NCBI RefSeq assembly: GCF_003171655.1
Contig: NZ_QFZL01000003.1
Coordinates: 434,001 to 498,000 of the forward strand
Length of the DNA stretch: 64,000 nt
Direction of reading: 5' to 3'
DNA from: Stakelama portus
GTDB taxonomy: Bacteria > Pseudomonadota > Alphaproteobacteria > Sphingomonadales > Sphingomonadaceae
Shown: in pieces, positions 19,681-28,536 of the stretch
Layout: each line of letters opens with the position of its first letter
Position numbering within the stretch: the first letter of the stretch is position 1
Program-made: the position numbers and the translations under genes
Notes under the pieces: model-generated
Databases searched by the model: none
The model's input: only the letters and a program-made list of their open reading frames with translations
Told to the model about the DNA's origin: nothing

Positions 19681-20756
19681 GCCATCAGCGCGTCGAACAG
19701 CGCCAGATAGGCCGCGGTCGAATCGATCGCCCCGGCCTGGCGCGGCGCCGGGCGGGGCGCACCGGGCGCAAGCCAGCGTTCGAGCGCAGCAACCAGCGCA
19801 TCGCCGTCGCCCGGCGGCACGATGCTGCCGCTTTCGGGCGCGATCAGTTCGCGAATCGAAACGCTCGATTCGGTCGCCACCACCGGCGTGCCGAGCGCCA
19901 GCGCTTCGTTCACGGCGCCGGGAACTCCTTCGAAATCGGACGTCAGCGCCACCAGCGCCGCGCCGCGCATCGCGGGGATGGGATCGGCGGCATAGCCGGG
20001 CAGCATCACGCGATCCGCGATGCGCAGCTGTGCCACCTGTGCTTCGAGCGCGCCGCGCGCGCTGCCTTCGCCGAGCAGCAGCAGCGACAGGTCGGGCATA
20101 TCCAGCCGCGCAAAGGCTTCGATCAGCCGCTCCCAGCGTTTCTGGGGCTCGAGCCGCCCGACGCCGAGCAGGTAGCGTCCGGCCGGCAGCGCCACGGGAA
20201 CGGCGTCCGCGCGCGGCAGCGCCGGGGGATTGGGAATGACGGAAACGCGTTGCGGGGCAATCCGCATCTCGCGCACTGCTTCGGCAGCGGTCGCCCGGGT
20301 CATCGCGACAATATGGTCGCAAAAGCGCGGATGGCTGCGCAGCCACCGCCGATAGCCCCAGGCGCCGATGCCATGCATATCCGACCGGACCAGGCTGTTC
20401 GAAACCTTGGCGACGATCGGCGGCGCGTTGCTGCCCATCCGCAATCGTGTCCATGCCGCCACGCCGGTATAATGATTGCCGGGGATGAAGATCAGGTCGG
20501 GGCGATGGTCGCGCGCCAGTGTCGGCATCGCCATCAGCGCGCGATACGCGGTGTCGCCCAATTCGATCACGGATAGTCCGTCCGGCATTTCCTGCGCCAG
20601 CGGCCCTTCCCGGCTGCCCAGGATCAGCGTGACGCGGCGCCCCGCCGCAACCCATCCGCTTGCCATGCGCAGCATCGCGCGTTCGACTCCGCCGCCGCGA
20701 AAGCTTTGGGCGAGCGTCATGACATGCGCCGCTATGGGAGGGGTGGATTCGTGCAT
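19665..20756 (-). CDS. Glycosyltransferase family 4
   Basis: 363 aa GT-B fold enzyme. The N-terminal domain includes MTLAQSFRGGGVERAMLRMASG. The C-terminal nucleotide-sugar domain carries LLGVGRLEPQKRWERLIEAFARL, LLLLGEGSARGALEAQV and the EX7E-like TSDFEGVPGAVNEALALGTPVVATE. It probably adds a sugar to a surface glycan; donor and acceptor are unknown. The ATG at 20756 is chosen because the homologous region begins right after it; the frame is open further upstream without support. It is convergent with the TonB receptor and divergent from the membrane-protein gene of the glycan cluster. Confidence 0.85.
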   Translation of the reverse strand: MHESTPPIAAHVMTLAQSFRGGGVERAMLRMASGWVAAGRRVTLILGSREGPLAQEMPDGLSVIELGDTAYRALMAMPTLARDHRPDLIFIPGNHYTGVAAWTRLRMGSNAPPIVAKVSNSLVRSDMHGIGAWGYRRWLRSHPRFCDHIVAMTRATAAEAVREMRIAPQRVSVIPNPPALPRADAVPVALPAGRYLLGVGRLEPQKRWERLIEAFARLDMPDLSLLLLGEGSARGALEAQVAQLRIADRVMLPGYAADPIPAMRGAALVALTSDFEGVPGAVNEALALGTPVVATESSVSIRELIAPESGSIVPPGDGDALVAALERWLAPGAPRPAPRQAGAIDSTAAYLALFDALMAQRGR

Positions 20757-20865
20757 GGACTTGCGGATCGGCCTTATAATCGCCAAATCATCACGCCAAC
20801 AGACCCGATCTCGGGAAGCCGAGTGTAGTGGAGCGTCGTCGCCGGGAGAGCGTAAGCCGCTCATT

Positions 20866-21858
20866 TTGAGTATTACGAACAGCCTTGTGAACGACAGCGA
20901 GAGCGATTTGGCAACCCGATCCGGACTGGATGCTCCCGCTGCCGGGGGCACGGTCGATACGCAATCCGAACCAGCCGATGTAACGGGGCTTGAGCCGATC
21001 CAGCGGATCCGGCGTCGCTGGCCGACGATTCTGGGCGCGATCCTATCTGTCCTGATGATCGTGGCGGTGGGTCGCGAGCTGCTGGACAGCGGTCTGGCCG
21101 GGCTGTCGCGCGTGATTCCGCGCAGCGTCGGCTTCTGGTTCTTCTTCCTGACCGCCTATCTGATCCCGCCGACCTTCGACTGGTTCATTTTCCGCAAATT
21201 ATGGAAAATCCCGCTGTCGGGCATGGTCGCGCTGCACAAGAAGCGCATCTCCAACGAAACGCTGATCGGCTATTCGGGCGAAGCCTATTTCTATGCCTGG
21301 GCGCGGCAGCGGACGAAGATGGTCGCGGCGCCCTTTGGCGCAGTGAAGGACGTCACCATCATGTCGGCGATGGCCGGCCATGCCGTGACGCTGACGATGC
21401 TGTTGATCGTGCTGCCGCTCGGCATCAAGCTGCTCAAACCCGAGGATCAGCATACGGTGCTGCTCGCGGTGGGGGCGATCATCATCATGACGCTGCCGTT
21501 CCTCATTTTCTCGCGGCGGGTCTTTTCGCTGCCGGTGCGAACGCTCTGGTGGGTCTTCGGGATGCAATGTTCGCGCATCATATCGGGTTCGGTGACGCTC
21601 GCCTTTGCATGGTATTTCGCGCTTCCGGCGGTGTCGGTGGGAATGTGGCTGATTCTTGTTGCCGGGCGGCTGCTGGTGTCGCGCCTGCCCTTCCTGCCTC
21701 AGAAGGAAACGGTTTTCGCCGCATTTGCGATCATGATGATTGGTAGAGGAGATGCGATATCGGAGCTGCTCGCGTTCACCGCAGCGCTATCTCTGCTGTT
21801 GCATGCTCTGCTTATCGGCTGCTTCAGCCTCTATTCGGTTTTGAGGAAGGAAACATGA
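20866..21858 (+). CDS. Polytopic membrane protein, flippase-like (LPG-synthase-TM-like)
   Basis: About 330 aa with 7-8 membrane segments after a hydrophilic N-terminus of about 50 residues; the first helix is TILGAILSVLMIVAVGREL. The overall pattern resembles the transmembrane domain family of lysylphosphatidylglycerol synthase and glycolipid flippase-like proteins, but I see no decisive motif. The start is uncertain: TTG at 20866 (GGGAGAG upstream), GTG at 20887, or ATG at 20755, which would overlap the start codon of the divergent glycosyltransferase. Its stop overlaps the DUF2141 gene. Position between glycosyltransferases suggests a role in glycan or lipid-linked sugar export. Confidence 0.6.
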   Translation: MSITNSLVNDSESDLATRSGLDAPAAGGTVDTQSEPADVTGLEPIQRIRRRWPTILGAILSVLMIVAVGRELLDSGLAGLSRVIPRSVGFWFFFLTAYLIPPTFDWFIFRKLWKIPLSGMVALHKKRISNETLIGYSGEAYFYAWARQRTKMVAAPFGAVKDVTIMSAMAGHAVTLTMLLIVLPLGIKLLKPEDQHTVLLAVGAIIIMTLPFLIFSRRVFSLPVRTLWWVFGMQCSRIISGSVTLAFAWYFALPAVSVGMWLILVAGRLLVSRLPFLPQKETVFAAFAIMMIGRGDAISELLAFTAALSLLLHALLIGCFSLYSVLRKET

Positions 21859-22391
21859 AGACCACCAACTTGCTGACCGTGGCGGTGTTTGGCGCGCTGA
21901 CCATGGCTGCGCCTCTGCCTGCCGCCGCGCAGGGCAGTGGCATATTGGGCGACGATGCTTCGGCCTGTGCCAATGGGCAGGGCCCGGCGATTCGCGCCAC
22001 GATCACCGGCCTGCGCGACCGCACCGGGCGGCTCAAGCTTGAACTTTACCCCGGCAACGAGAGCGATTTCCTGAAGGATGATCGCGACCTTGTTTCCGAA
22101 GGCAAGTTCTTCCGCCGAATCTGGGCGAACACGCCCGGATCGGGCAATGTCGTGATGTGCATCAAGGCGCCGCGCCCCGGCACCTATGCCCTGTTCTTCA
22201 CGCATGACCGCGACGGCAAGAACAAGTTCAATTTCTGGCGCGACGGCGCGGGTTTTGCGCGTCCGGGCAATCTGGGCCGCAGCCGCCCGCGTCTGGAACA
22301 GGCGCTGGTGACGGTCGGTTCGGGCGTGACCAACGTCACGATCCGCGCGCAATATCTGCGCGGGGTCGCCGGCTTCCGCCCGATCGAATGA
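21855..22391 (+). CDS. Secreted DUF2141 protein
   Basis: 178 aa. A signal peptide (LLTVAVFGALTMAAPLPAAAQG) precedes one DUF2141 domain: AIRATITGLRDRTGRLKLELYPGN, then a Cys-containing strand VVMCIKAPRPGTYALFFTHDRDGKNKFNFWRDGAGF. The fold is a beta-sandwich and the biochemical role is unknown. It is translationally coupled to the preceding membrane protein (ATGA) and lies 14 bp before a glycosyltransferase, so it is embedded in the glycan operon. Confidence 0.85.
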   Translation: MKTTNLLTVAVFGALTMAAPLPAAAQGSGILGDDASACANGQGPAIRATITGLRDRTGRLKLELYPGNESDFLKDDRDLVSEGKFFRRIWANTPGSGNVVMCIKAPRPGTYALFFTHDRDGKNKFNFWRDGAGFARPGNLGRSRPRLEQALVTVGSGVTNVTIRAQYLRGVAGFRPIE

Positions 22392-22405
22392 GCGGAGGCG
22401 GATCG

Positions 22406-23602
22406 ATGCGCATCGTCGACGTCAACGAATATTATTCGCCCACCGGCGGCGGCGTGCGCACCTATCTCGACCGCAAGATGGGGATATTGGCGGAACTGGG
22501 GCACGAACTGATCGTGATCGCCCCGGGCCGCGAAAACAGCATCGAGGATCGGCCGGGCGGCGGGCGCATTCATTGGGTCAAGGCGCCCCGGCTGATCTTC
22601 GATCGCAATTACGGCATTTTCATCGACGGCGCGCCGATCTGCAAGCTGCTCGACGAAATCCAGCCCGATGTCGTGGAGGCGAGCTCCCCCTGGCGTCCGG
22701 CATGGATTGTCGGCAACTGGCAAGGCGATGCGCTCAAGATCTTCTTTGCGCATAACGACAATATCGGCGCCTATCCCCAGCGCTGGCTCGACGGCATCGC
22801 CAATCGCGATCAGGTCGAAGCGATGTTCGACTGGTACACCCAGTATATGAATCGCTTTCTTGAGAAATATGACGCGTTCGTCACCAACGGCGCGACTCTG
22901 GCGCGGCGGTTCCGGCGGCGCGGCATGCATGTCGATGCGTCGATGCCGCTGGGCATCGACAAAGGCTATTTCTCGCCCGACCTGCGCGACGAAAAGCTGC
23001 GCGCGGCGATCCTCGCACAGATCGGCCTGCCGCCCGAGGGGCATTTGCTGCTCGGCATGGGCCGGCACCATCGCGAAAAACGCTGGTCGGTGGTGATCGA
23101 CGCGGTCGAGGCGGCGGGAAGCGACCTGCCGGTGGGCATGATCATGCTGGGCGACGGCGTCGATCGTCAGCGGCTGGAAAAGCGAATCGCGGGCAGCCCG
23201 CATATCCGCATGTTCCGCCCGATCTATGACCGGTTCCGGCTGTCGCAGATCATGGCGAGTTGCGACGCGCTGATCCACGGTGCCGACAGCGAGCCGTTCG
23301 GGCTGGTGGGCACCGAGGCGCTGGCGTCGGGCCTGCCGCTGATCGTGCCCGATCGCGGCGGATGTTCGGACATTGCCGAAGTGCAGTTCGCCGAAACCTA
23401 TACCGCCGGCAACGCTCAGGCCGCAGCCGAAGCGATTCGCCGCATGTTCGCGCGCGAACCGGCGATCCTGCGCGCGGCCTCACGCGCCGCATCGCAACGG
23501 GTCCGGTCCGACCGCGACCATGCCATCGCGCTGATGGACTATTATGCCGAAAAGCTGGAGGAGCGGCGGCGCGGCGGATCGGTCCGGCTGCGCGTCGCCT
23601 GA
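22406..23602 (+). CDS. Glycosyltransferase family 4 / family 1
   Basis: 398 aa GT-B enzyme. The N-terminal MRIVDVNEYYSPTGGGVRTYL binds the acceptor side. LLGMGRHHREKRWSVVIDAV, MIMLGDGVDRQRLEKRI and SCDALIHGADSEPFGLVGTEALASGLP form the nucleotide-sugar site, with the EPFG/E pair. The ATG at 22406 has GGAGGCGG seven bases upstream; an ATG at 22388 overlaps the DUF2141 stop but lacks a ribosome-binding site. The last 61 bp overlap the convergent GT39-like gene. It probably acts in the same surface-glycan pathway as its neighbours. Confidence 0.87.
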   Translation: MRIVDVNEYYSPTGGGVRTYLDRKMGILAELGHELIVIAPGRENSIEDRPGGGRIHWVKAPRLIFDRNYGIFIDGAPICKLLDEIQPDVVEASSPWRPAWIVGNWQGDALKIFFAHNDNIGAYPQRWLDGIANRDQVEAMFDWYTQYMNRFLEKYDAFVTNGATLARRFRRRGMHVDASMPLGIDKGYFSPDLRDEKLRAAILAQIGLPPEGHLLLGMGRHHREKRWSVVIDAVEAAGSDLPVGMIMLGDGVDRQRLEKRIAGSPHIRMFRPIYDRFRLSQIMASCDALIHGADSEPFGLVGTEALASGLPLIVPDRGGCSDIAEVQFAETYTAGNAQAAAEAIRRMFAREPAILRAASRAASQRVRSDRDHAIALMDYYAEKLEERRRGGSVRLRVA

Positions 23603-25050
23603 TTTCCCGTGCCGTCGGCGGGGACATAGAGGCGGAACCGGTCGCTGTTCATCGGCACCCGTCGCCATCCGGCATGCACTGCCCAGGCTTCGAGCATCGC
23701 ATCGAGCGCGGAGTCGCCGCTCGTCCATGCGCCTTCGCCGCCGACCAGAATCGCCGCCGGGGGACGCGTGCGGAAACTGTCCGCGAGCCTTGGCGCCGAA
23801 ACCAGATTGCGCGCCGTCTCTTCCTCTTGCGAAAGCAGCGACTGCGCCCGGAAATAAAAGGGGCCGGTGACGAAGCGTTTGTCGACCGCGCGCCCGGTCC
23901 CGGCAAGGAATTGCGGCGCCAGCGTCGCGACCGGACCGGTCACGCCGGCCGCGTCCATCGCCGCGGCTAGCGTCGCCATTTCGCGCGTCGCCGTCGCCAT
24001 TGCGGGCTTTCCGGCAAAAACCGCCGACAGGCTGGGCGCGAGACCGGCCAGTGCGAATATCAGGAAGGCCATTTTCCAGGCTCCCGACAGCCGCTCGGGC
24101 AGCATGATCGCCAGCGCGACGAACAGCGGTGGCAGCGCGGGGAGCAGATATTGGCGCCAGATCGGCGTCGGCAACAGCGCGGCGATCAGTGCCGCCGCCG
24201 CGAGCGCGAGGCATAGCAGCGCCGGCTCGGAGCGCGGGCGATGGATAGAGAGAAAGACGAGCGCAGGCAGCGCGGGGCCAAGCGCGAGGAATTTGAGCGC
24301 ATCGACTGGTTTGAGCGCGGCCCAGAGTTTCCAGGCACGCTCGCCCGCAGCATAATAATCGGCAGGCGCCGCTGAGGGGAAAATCAAAACGCCGAACAGG
24401 AAATCCTGCGGCGCGGCGATCCATAGTCCCACGACCAGCAGGCATGGCGCCAGCGCCCCGGCAGCGACCCAAAGCGGCAGATGCCGCCGGTGCCACAGGG
24501 TATAAAGGCCATAGGCCGCAGCCGGAAAGGCGCAGGATATCTTGGCCGCCGCAGCACTTGCCAGCAGCAATCCGGCAAGAAAGGCGCCGACCGGCGTCGC
24601 TTTGCCTTGCGTTGCGCGCAGGATCGGGATCAGCGCGGCGGCAACCAGCGCGCCGGGAAGCGCATCATTGCGCGCGACGCCGATGCTGAACAACAAAATG
24701 TCGGTCGTCGCGAACAGCGCCGCCGCGATCGTGGCGGCGCGTTGCGACGCTCCTGCCTCGCGCGCCGCGCGATGGACGCACAGCACCGCCACCAGCCCCA
24801 GCGCCGCATTCACCAGCCGCAGCCCCTGCCAGGCGAAAGCGCCGAACAGCGCGGCAAACGGCGCAAACAGCAGCGGTTGAAGCGGCGTCTGCAGATAGGC
24901 GAAGTCGCGAAACGGCAGCGCGCTGCCGCTCAATATCGCGGCGGCGACATATTGGCTCTCGTCATGGTCGATCGGCCGCGCGATCGCCAGCAACGCGAAG
25001 AGCAGGGCGAGCGCGGCAATCGCCGACGCCCGCCACGCGCTTTGGCTCAT
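23542..25050 (-). CDS. Membrane glycosyltransferase, GT39/ArnT-like
   Basis: 502 aa with about ten membrane segments. The first luminal loop carries RPIDHDESQY, like the acidic DE pair that binds the polyprenyl-phosphate sugar in ArnT/PMT-type enzymes, then PFRDFAYLQTPLQPLLFAPF. It should transfer a lipid-linked sugar at the periplasmic face. The start overlaps the stop of the M49-like gene (ATGA, 25047-25050). The C-terminal about 20 residues (NQATRSRTDPPRRRSSSFSA) come from DNA that also encodes the end of the convergent GT4, so they are probably not conserved. Confidence 0.8.
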   Translation of the reverse strand: MSQSAWRASAIAALALLFALLAIARPIDHDESQYVAAAILSGSALPFRDFAYLQTPLQPLLFAPFAALFGAFAWQGLRLVNAALGLVAVLCVHRAAREAGASQRAATIAAALFATTDILLFSIGVARNDALPGALVAAALIPILRATQGKATPVGAFLAGLLLASAAAAKISCAFPAAAYGLYTLWHRRHLPLWVAAGALAPCLLVVGLWIAAPQDFLFGVLIFPSAAPADYYAAGERAWKLWAALKPVDALKFLALGPALPALVFLSIHRPRSEPALLCLALAAAALIAALLPTPIWRQYLLPALPPLFVALAIMLPERLSGAWKMAFLIFALAGLAPSLSAVFAGKPAMATATREMATLAAAMDAAGVTGPVATLAPQFLAGTGRAVDKRFVTGPFYFRAQSLLSQEEETARNLVSAPRLADSFRTRPPAAILVGGEGAWTSGDSALDAMLEAWAVHAGWRRVPMNSDRFRLYVPADGTGNQATRSRTDPPRRRSSSFSA

Positions 25051-26747
25051 ATTTCCTCGGGATAGATGGGCTGAATATCGACCGGGATCGCATCCATCGC
25101 GGCAATCGCGTCCTTCGCATGATCGTCGAGCACGGCCCAGCGGTCGAAGAATGCCCTGGTCCCGGCATAATCGCCATGCGCCTGCAGCATCAGCATGTCG
25201 TGGAGCAGCGCGCGGATGCCGCTCTCCATCCGGTCCATGTCGATGACATAATGGCCGCTGGCATCATCCCAGGCGAAGGCGCCATGCGCGAGCAGATAGC
25301 CATATTGCGCCGCTGCGCCCTTGCCATGGGCCTCCTCGGTGCCAAAGCGCATCGCGCGGAAGATACCGGTGAAATAGGTGGCGAGCAGCTGGTCTTTTTC
25401 GGCTTCGGGCAATTCGCCCTTGTCCATCATGAACAGGATGTTCCACGCGCCCATCACATCGGCCTTGGCCTCTTCGAGCGCCGAATATTGGTCGCGCAAT
25501 TCGGCATTCACCGTGGTGGTGCGGCCGTCGATCGTGATCGTGCCCGGCCCCAGGCTGTGCGACAATTCGTGGAACAGCGTTTCGAGCTGCATATATTTCT
25601 TCACCACCAGACCGGCCTGATCGGGGGCGAGGACGATCGGGGCCATCGGCGCCAGAATGCGCTCATATTTGGCGCCGAGGACGTTCGACAGGATCACTTT
25701 CTTCGCGCCCTTCGCCTCACGCACGCGCTCGTCATTGGGCAGGTTGAAGGCGATGGTCTGCACCCCCGGTACATTGTCGCCGCCGCCATGCACCTGTTCG
25801 GCGACCGAGATCGGGCTGGCGAAACCGCGCTGGAAATTCTTGTACGCGTCATCGATCGGCAGATTTGCCTCCATGTCGCGGAGATAGCCCTTATATTTGT
25901 CGAGCGCGGCGCTTTCTTCCGGGTCGCGCAACGTGACGAAGCTTTCGAACGCCGTCTTGGTGCCCATCAGCCGGTCGGTATAGACTTCGTACGGTCCGAT
26001 CGCGACTTCGATCGGCGTGTCCTTCAGGTCCATCCACGCCAGTTCGCTTTCATAATAATCGTCGGTACGGAACGATTGCGCACGCAGCGTCAGGAAGCGT
26101 TTGAGGCTGGGGTTGGTCGTGATCGCCGCTGCCTGTTCCATATATTGCGCGGCGGGTTCGAGCCATTGTTTGTATTCGACCGAATAGGGGATGGCGACGA
26201 GCGCGTCGCCGTCGCGCTTCACCACCGTATAGGGGCTGAGCAGCGCGTCCTTCTGATCGGGATGCGCGGCGATATAGGCGTCAAGCTGCTCGCGCGTCAG
26301 GTCGTGCGGATAGAAGCCGGCGCCTTCGGGCATCGCAGTCGTGCCCCAAAAGGGGTGCAGCTCGGCAATCTCGTCCCACGGTCCGAAATTGCGGTCGAAC
26401 ATCTTGAGCAGCAACGGCACATCGGCGCGGCGGCTGCGCGCGATGGTTTCGCGGAGCGCGGGCAGTTCCGGGCCACGCTGGCGCAGATAGACCTGATTGA
26501 GTTCGTTCGATGCCTTGATCAGCAGATTGACGACCTGGCGTTCCTCGTCGCTGAGAAAGCCCGTGTCGGGGTTCATGTCGATTCGCGCGATCTTGTCCCA
26601 TTGCGCCTGAAGGTCATAGGCTTCGGCGTGCGGCGGGACGGGCGTTTCCACCGGAGCGGCGGGCACGGGTTCGCCAGGAACGGAGCCGGCCATGCCGGTG
26701 GTGCAGCCGGCGGTGGCGAGAAGCAGGGGGACAATAGCGAAGCGCAT
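25047..26747 (-). CDS. M49-like (dipeptidyl-peptidase III family) metallopeptidase lipoprotein
   Basis: 566 aa. The N-terminus (RFAIVPLLLATAGC) looks like a lipoprotein signal with Cys at 15, though the lipobox is imperfect. The zinc site appears as ETLFHELSHSLGPG (His, Glu, His) with a downstream EEAKADVMG supplying the further Glu. This arrangement matches the DPP III-related family, except that classical M49 enzymes have a six-residue HExxGH. Sequences such as FGPWDEIAELHPFWG, AFNLPNDERVRE and KYMQLETLFHELSHS support the family. Proteolysis of short peptides at the membrane is inferred. It is coupled to the downstream GT39-like gene and divergent from phoD. Confidence 0.8.
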   Translation of the reverse strand: MRFAIVPLLLATAGCTTGMAGSVPGEPVPAAPVETPVPPHAEAYDLQAQWDKIARIDMNPDTGFLSDEERQVVNLLIKASNELNQVYLRQRGPELPALRETIARSRRADVPLLLKMFDRNFGPWDEIAELHPFWGTTAMPEGAGFYPHDLTREQLDAYIAAHPDQKDALLSPYTVVKRDGDALVAIPYSVEYKQWLEPAAQYMEQAAAITTNPSLKRFLTLRAQSFRTDDYYESELAWMDLKDTPIEVAIGPYEVYTDRLMGTKTAFESFVTLRDPEESAALDKYKGYLRDMEANLPIDDAYKNFQRGFASPISVAEQVHGGGDNVPGVQTIAFNLPNDERVREAKGAKKVILSNVLGAKYERILAPMAPIVLAPDQAGLVVKKYMQLETLFHELSHSLGPGTITIDGRTTTVNAELRDQYSALEEAKADVMGAWNILFMMDKGELPEAEKDQLLATYFTGIFRAMRFGTEEAHGKGAAAQYGYLLAHGAFAWDDASGHYVIDMDRMESGIRALLHDMLMLQAHGDYAGTRAFFDRWAVLDDHAKDAIAAMDAIPVDIQPIYPEEI

Positions 26748-26862
26748 CGAGGAAGACCTTTCCGCGGATTGGAATATGATCCTGCATTAGCGGTGGCGGC
26801 GGACACTGTCACGAACCCGCCATATCCGCGGTGCAGGAGCTGGGCCGAACAGGAGTTTCGCC

Positions 26863-28491
26863 ATGACGTTTCAGATCGACCGCCGTTCCCTTCTGATGAC
26901 CGGCACGCTGGGCCTGGGTGCCTTTGCCGTGCCGGGTTTTGCCCGCGCGCTGACCGTCGCCGATATGCGCGGCTTTACCCATTCGGTGGCGAGCGGCGAA
27001 CCGTCGGCGACGTCGATGCTGCTGTGGACCCGCTATGTCCCCGCCGATGGCGGCGCGGCGAAACTGCGCGTCGAAGTGAGCGAGGATGCCGATTTTGCGC
27101 AGGTCGTAAGCGGCGGCGAAATGATCACCGGCCCGTGGCGCGATCACACCGCCAAGATCACGGTGACGGGGCTGAAGCCGGGAACCGCCTATCATTATCG
27201 CTTCATCGCGCCCGATGGCGGCATGTCGCCAATCGGTCGCACCCAGAGCTTGCCCCAGGGCGATGTCGCGCGGTTCGGCATCGCGACTTTCTCCTGCTCG
27301 AACATGCCCTATGGCTATTTCAACGCCTATGGCCATGCCGCCGCGCGCGACGATATCGACCTGTGGGTCCATCTCGGCGACTATCTCTACGAATATAAGA
27401 AGGGCGGCTATGCGCCCGCCGGCGGCGCCGTCGACGGTCGCTGGCCCGCGCCCGATGGCGAGCTGATCGCGCTTGCCGATTATCGGCTGCGCTATGCCAG
27501 CTATCGTTCGGACCCCGATTTGCAGAAACTGCACGCGGCCAAGCCGATGATCGTGTCGATGGACGATCACGAATCGGCCAATGACAGCTGGGAAGGCGGC
27601 GCGCAGAACCATCAGGCCGATGAAGGCGACTGGAGCACGCGCAAGGCCGCGGCGCTGCAGGCATGGCGCGAATGGATGCCGATTTCCGACGAACCCTGGG
27701 CGCATTATCAGATCGGCACGCTCGCGACCTTCTTCCGCACCGATACGCGGCTGATCGCGCGCAGCAAGCAGGCCGAACTTGCGCCGCTGTTCACTGCCGC
27801 CAATCCGGGGCAGGCGCTCGCCCGGTTCCGCGACGGCGAATGGCAGGACCCGGCCGCAACGATGATGGGTACGACGCAGGAAGCCTGGCTTGCCGAGGAA
27901 ATGCGCCATTCGATCCATCACGGCACCAAATGGCAGGTCGTCGGCTTCGGCACGATCATGGGCAATTTGCGCGCGCCGCAAAATGTGCTCGACTGGCTCT
28001 CGCCCGACGCGCCTTCTTATACCAAGCAATATTTTCAGGCCGGCGCGATCGCCGCGCAGGCCGGTCTGCCGTTCAATATGGACAGCTGGGGCGGCTATCC
28101 CGCCGCACGCGCGCGCTTCCTCAAATCGGCGCAGGAAATGGACGCCGAACTGCTGGTCCTGTGCGGTGACAGCCACAATGCCTGGGCGTTCGATCTGGCG
28201 CAGGACGGCAGGCCGGCGGGCGTCGAATTTGCCGGGCACAGCGTGTCGTCGCCGGGGTTCGAATCGGCGACCACCGCCGATCCGCGCACGATCGCGCGCA
28301 GCCTGGTCGACGCGAATAGCGAGCTGAAATGGTGCGACACCAGCAACCGCGGCTATATGGCGATGACGCTGACGCCGGAGAAGGCGACGAACGACTGGCT
28401 GTTCGTCGACAGCATCACTCGCCACGATCCCGCCGCGACGCGCGTCGGCTACAGCACCAGCGTGATGCGCGGTGCAAAGGTCATGGCGTAA
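26863..28491 (+). CDS. phoD: Alkaline phosphatase D family protein (PhoD-like)
   Basis: 542 aa. A Tat signal (IDRRSLLMTGTLGLGAFAVPG) implies export after folding with metals bound. An N-terminal Ig-like domain (about 35-130, FTHSVASGEPSATSMLLWTRY) precedes the metallophosphatase domain with HLGDYLYEY, MDDHESANDSW and LVLCGDSHNAWAF, the expected metal ligands. It hydrolyses phosphomono- and diesters in the periplasm. AGGAG precedes the ATG. No Pho box was identified with confidence in the 115-bp divergent gap. Confidence 0.92.
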   Translation: MTFQIDRRSLLMTGTLGLGAFAVPGFARALTVADMRGFTHSVASGEPSATSMLLWTRYVPADGGAAKLRVEVSEDADFAQVVSGGEMITGPWRDHTAKITVTGLKPGTAYHYRFIAPDGGMSPIGRTQSLPQGDVARFGIATFSCSNMPYGYFNAYGHAAARDDIDLWVHLGDYLYEYKKGGYAPAGGAVDGRWPAPDGELIALADYRLRYASYRSDPDLQKLHAAKPMIVSMDDHESANDSWEGGAQNHQADEGDWSTRKAAALQAWREWMPISDEPWAHYQIGTLATFFRTDTRLIARSKQAELAPLFTAANPGQALARFRDGEWQDPAATMMGTTQEAWLAEEMRHSIHHGTKWQVVGFGTIMGNLRAPQNVLDWLSPDAPSYTKQYFQAGAIAAQAGLPFNMDSWGGYPAARARFLKSAQEMDAELLVLCGDSHNAWAFDLAQDGRPAGVEFAGHSVSSPGFESATTADPRTIARSLVDANSELKWCDTSNRGYMAMTLTPEKATNDWLFVDSITRHDPAATRVGYSTSVMRGAKVMA

Positions 28492-28536
28492 GCGTCGCGC
28501 TTTCCCGGCCCGGTGGGGCCGGGGGCGGCGTGAGCC

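Noticed and set aside
20755-20866. ATG at 20755 as the start of the flippase-like gene
   Set aside because: It would overlap the start codon of the divergent glycosyltransferase and leave no promoter space, and the added residues look like the reverse of that gene's leader. TTG 20866 or GTG 20887 is more likely.
25119-27398. 759-codon open frame on the plus strand
   Set aside because: It lies antisense to the M49-like gene and runs into phoD in another frame. The sequence is Arg/His/Asp-rich with no domain, as expected for the complement of high-GC codons.
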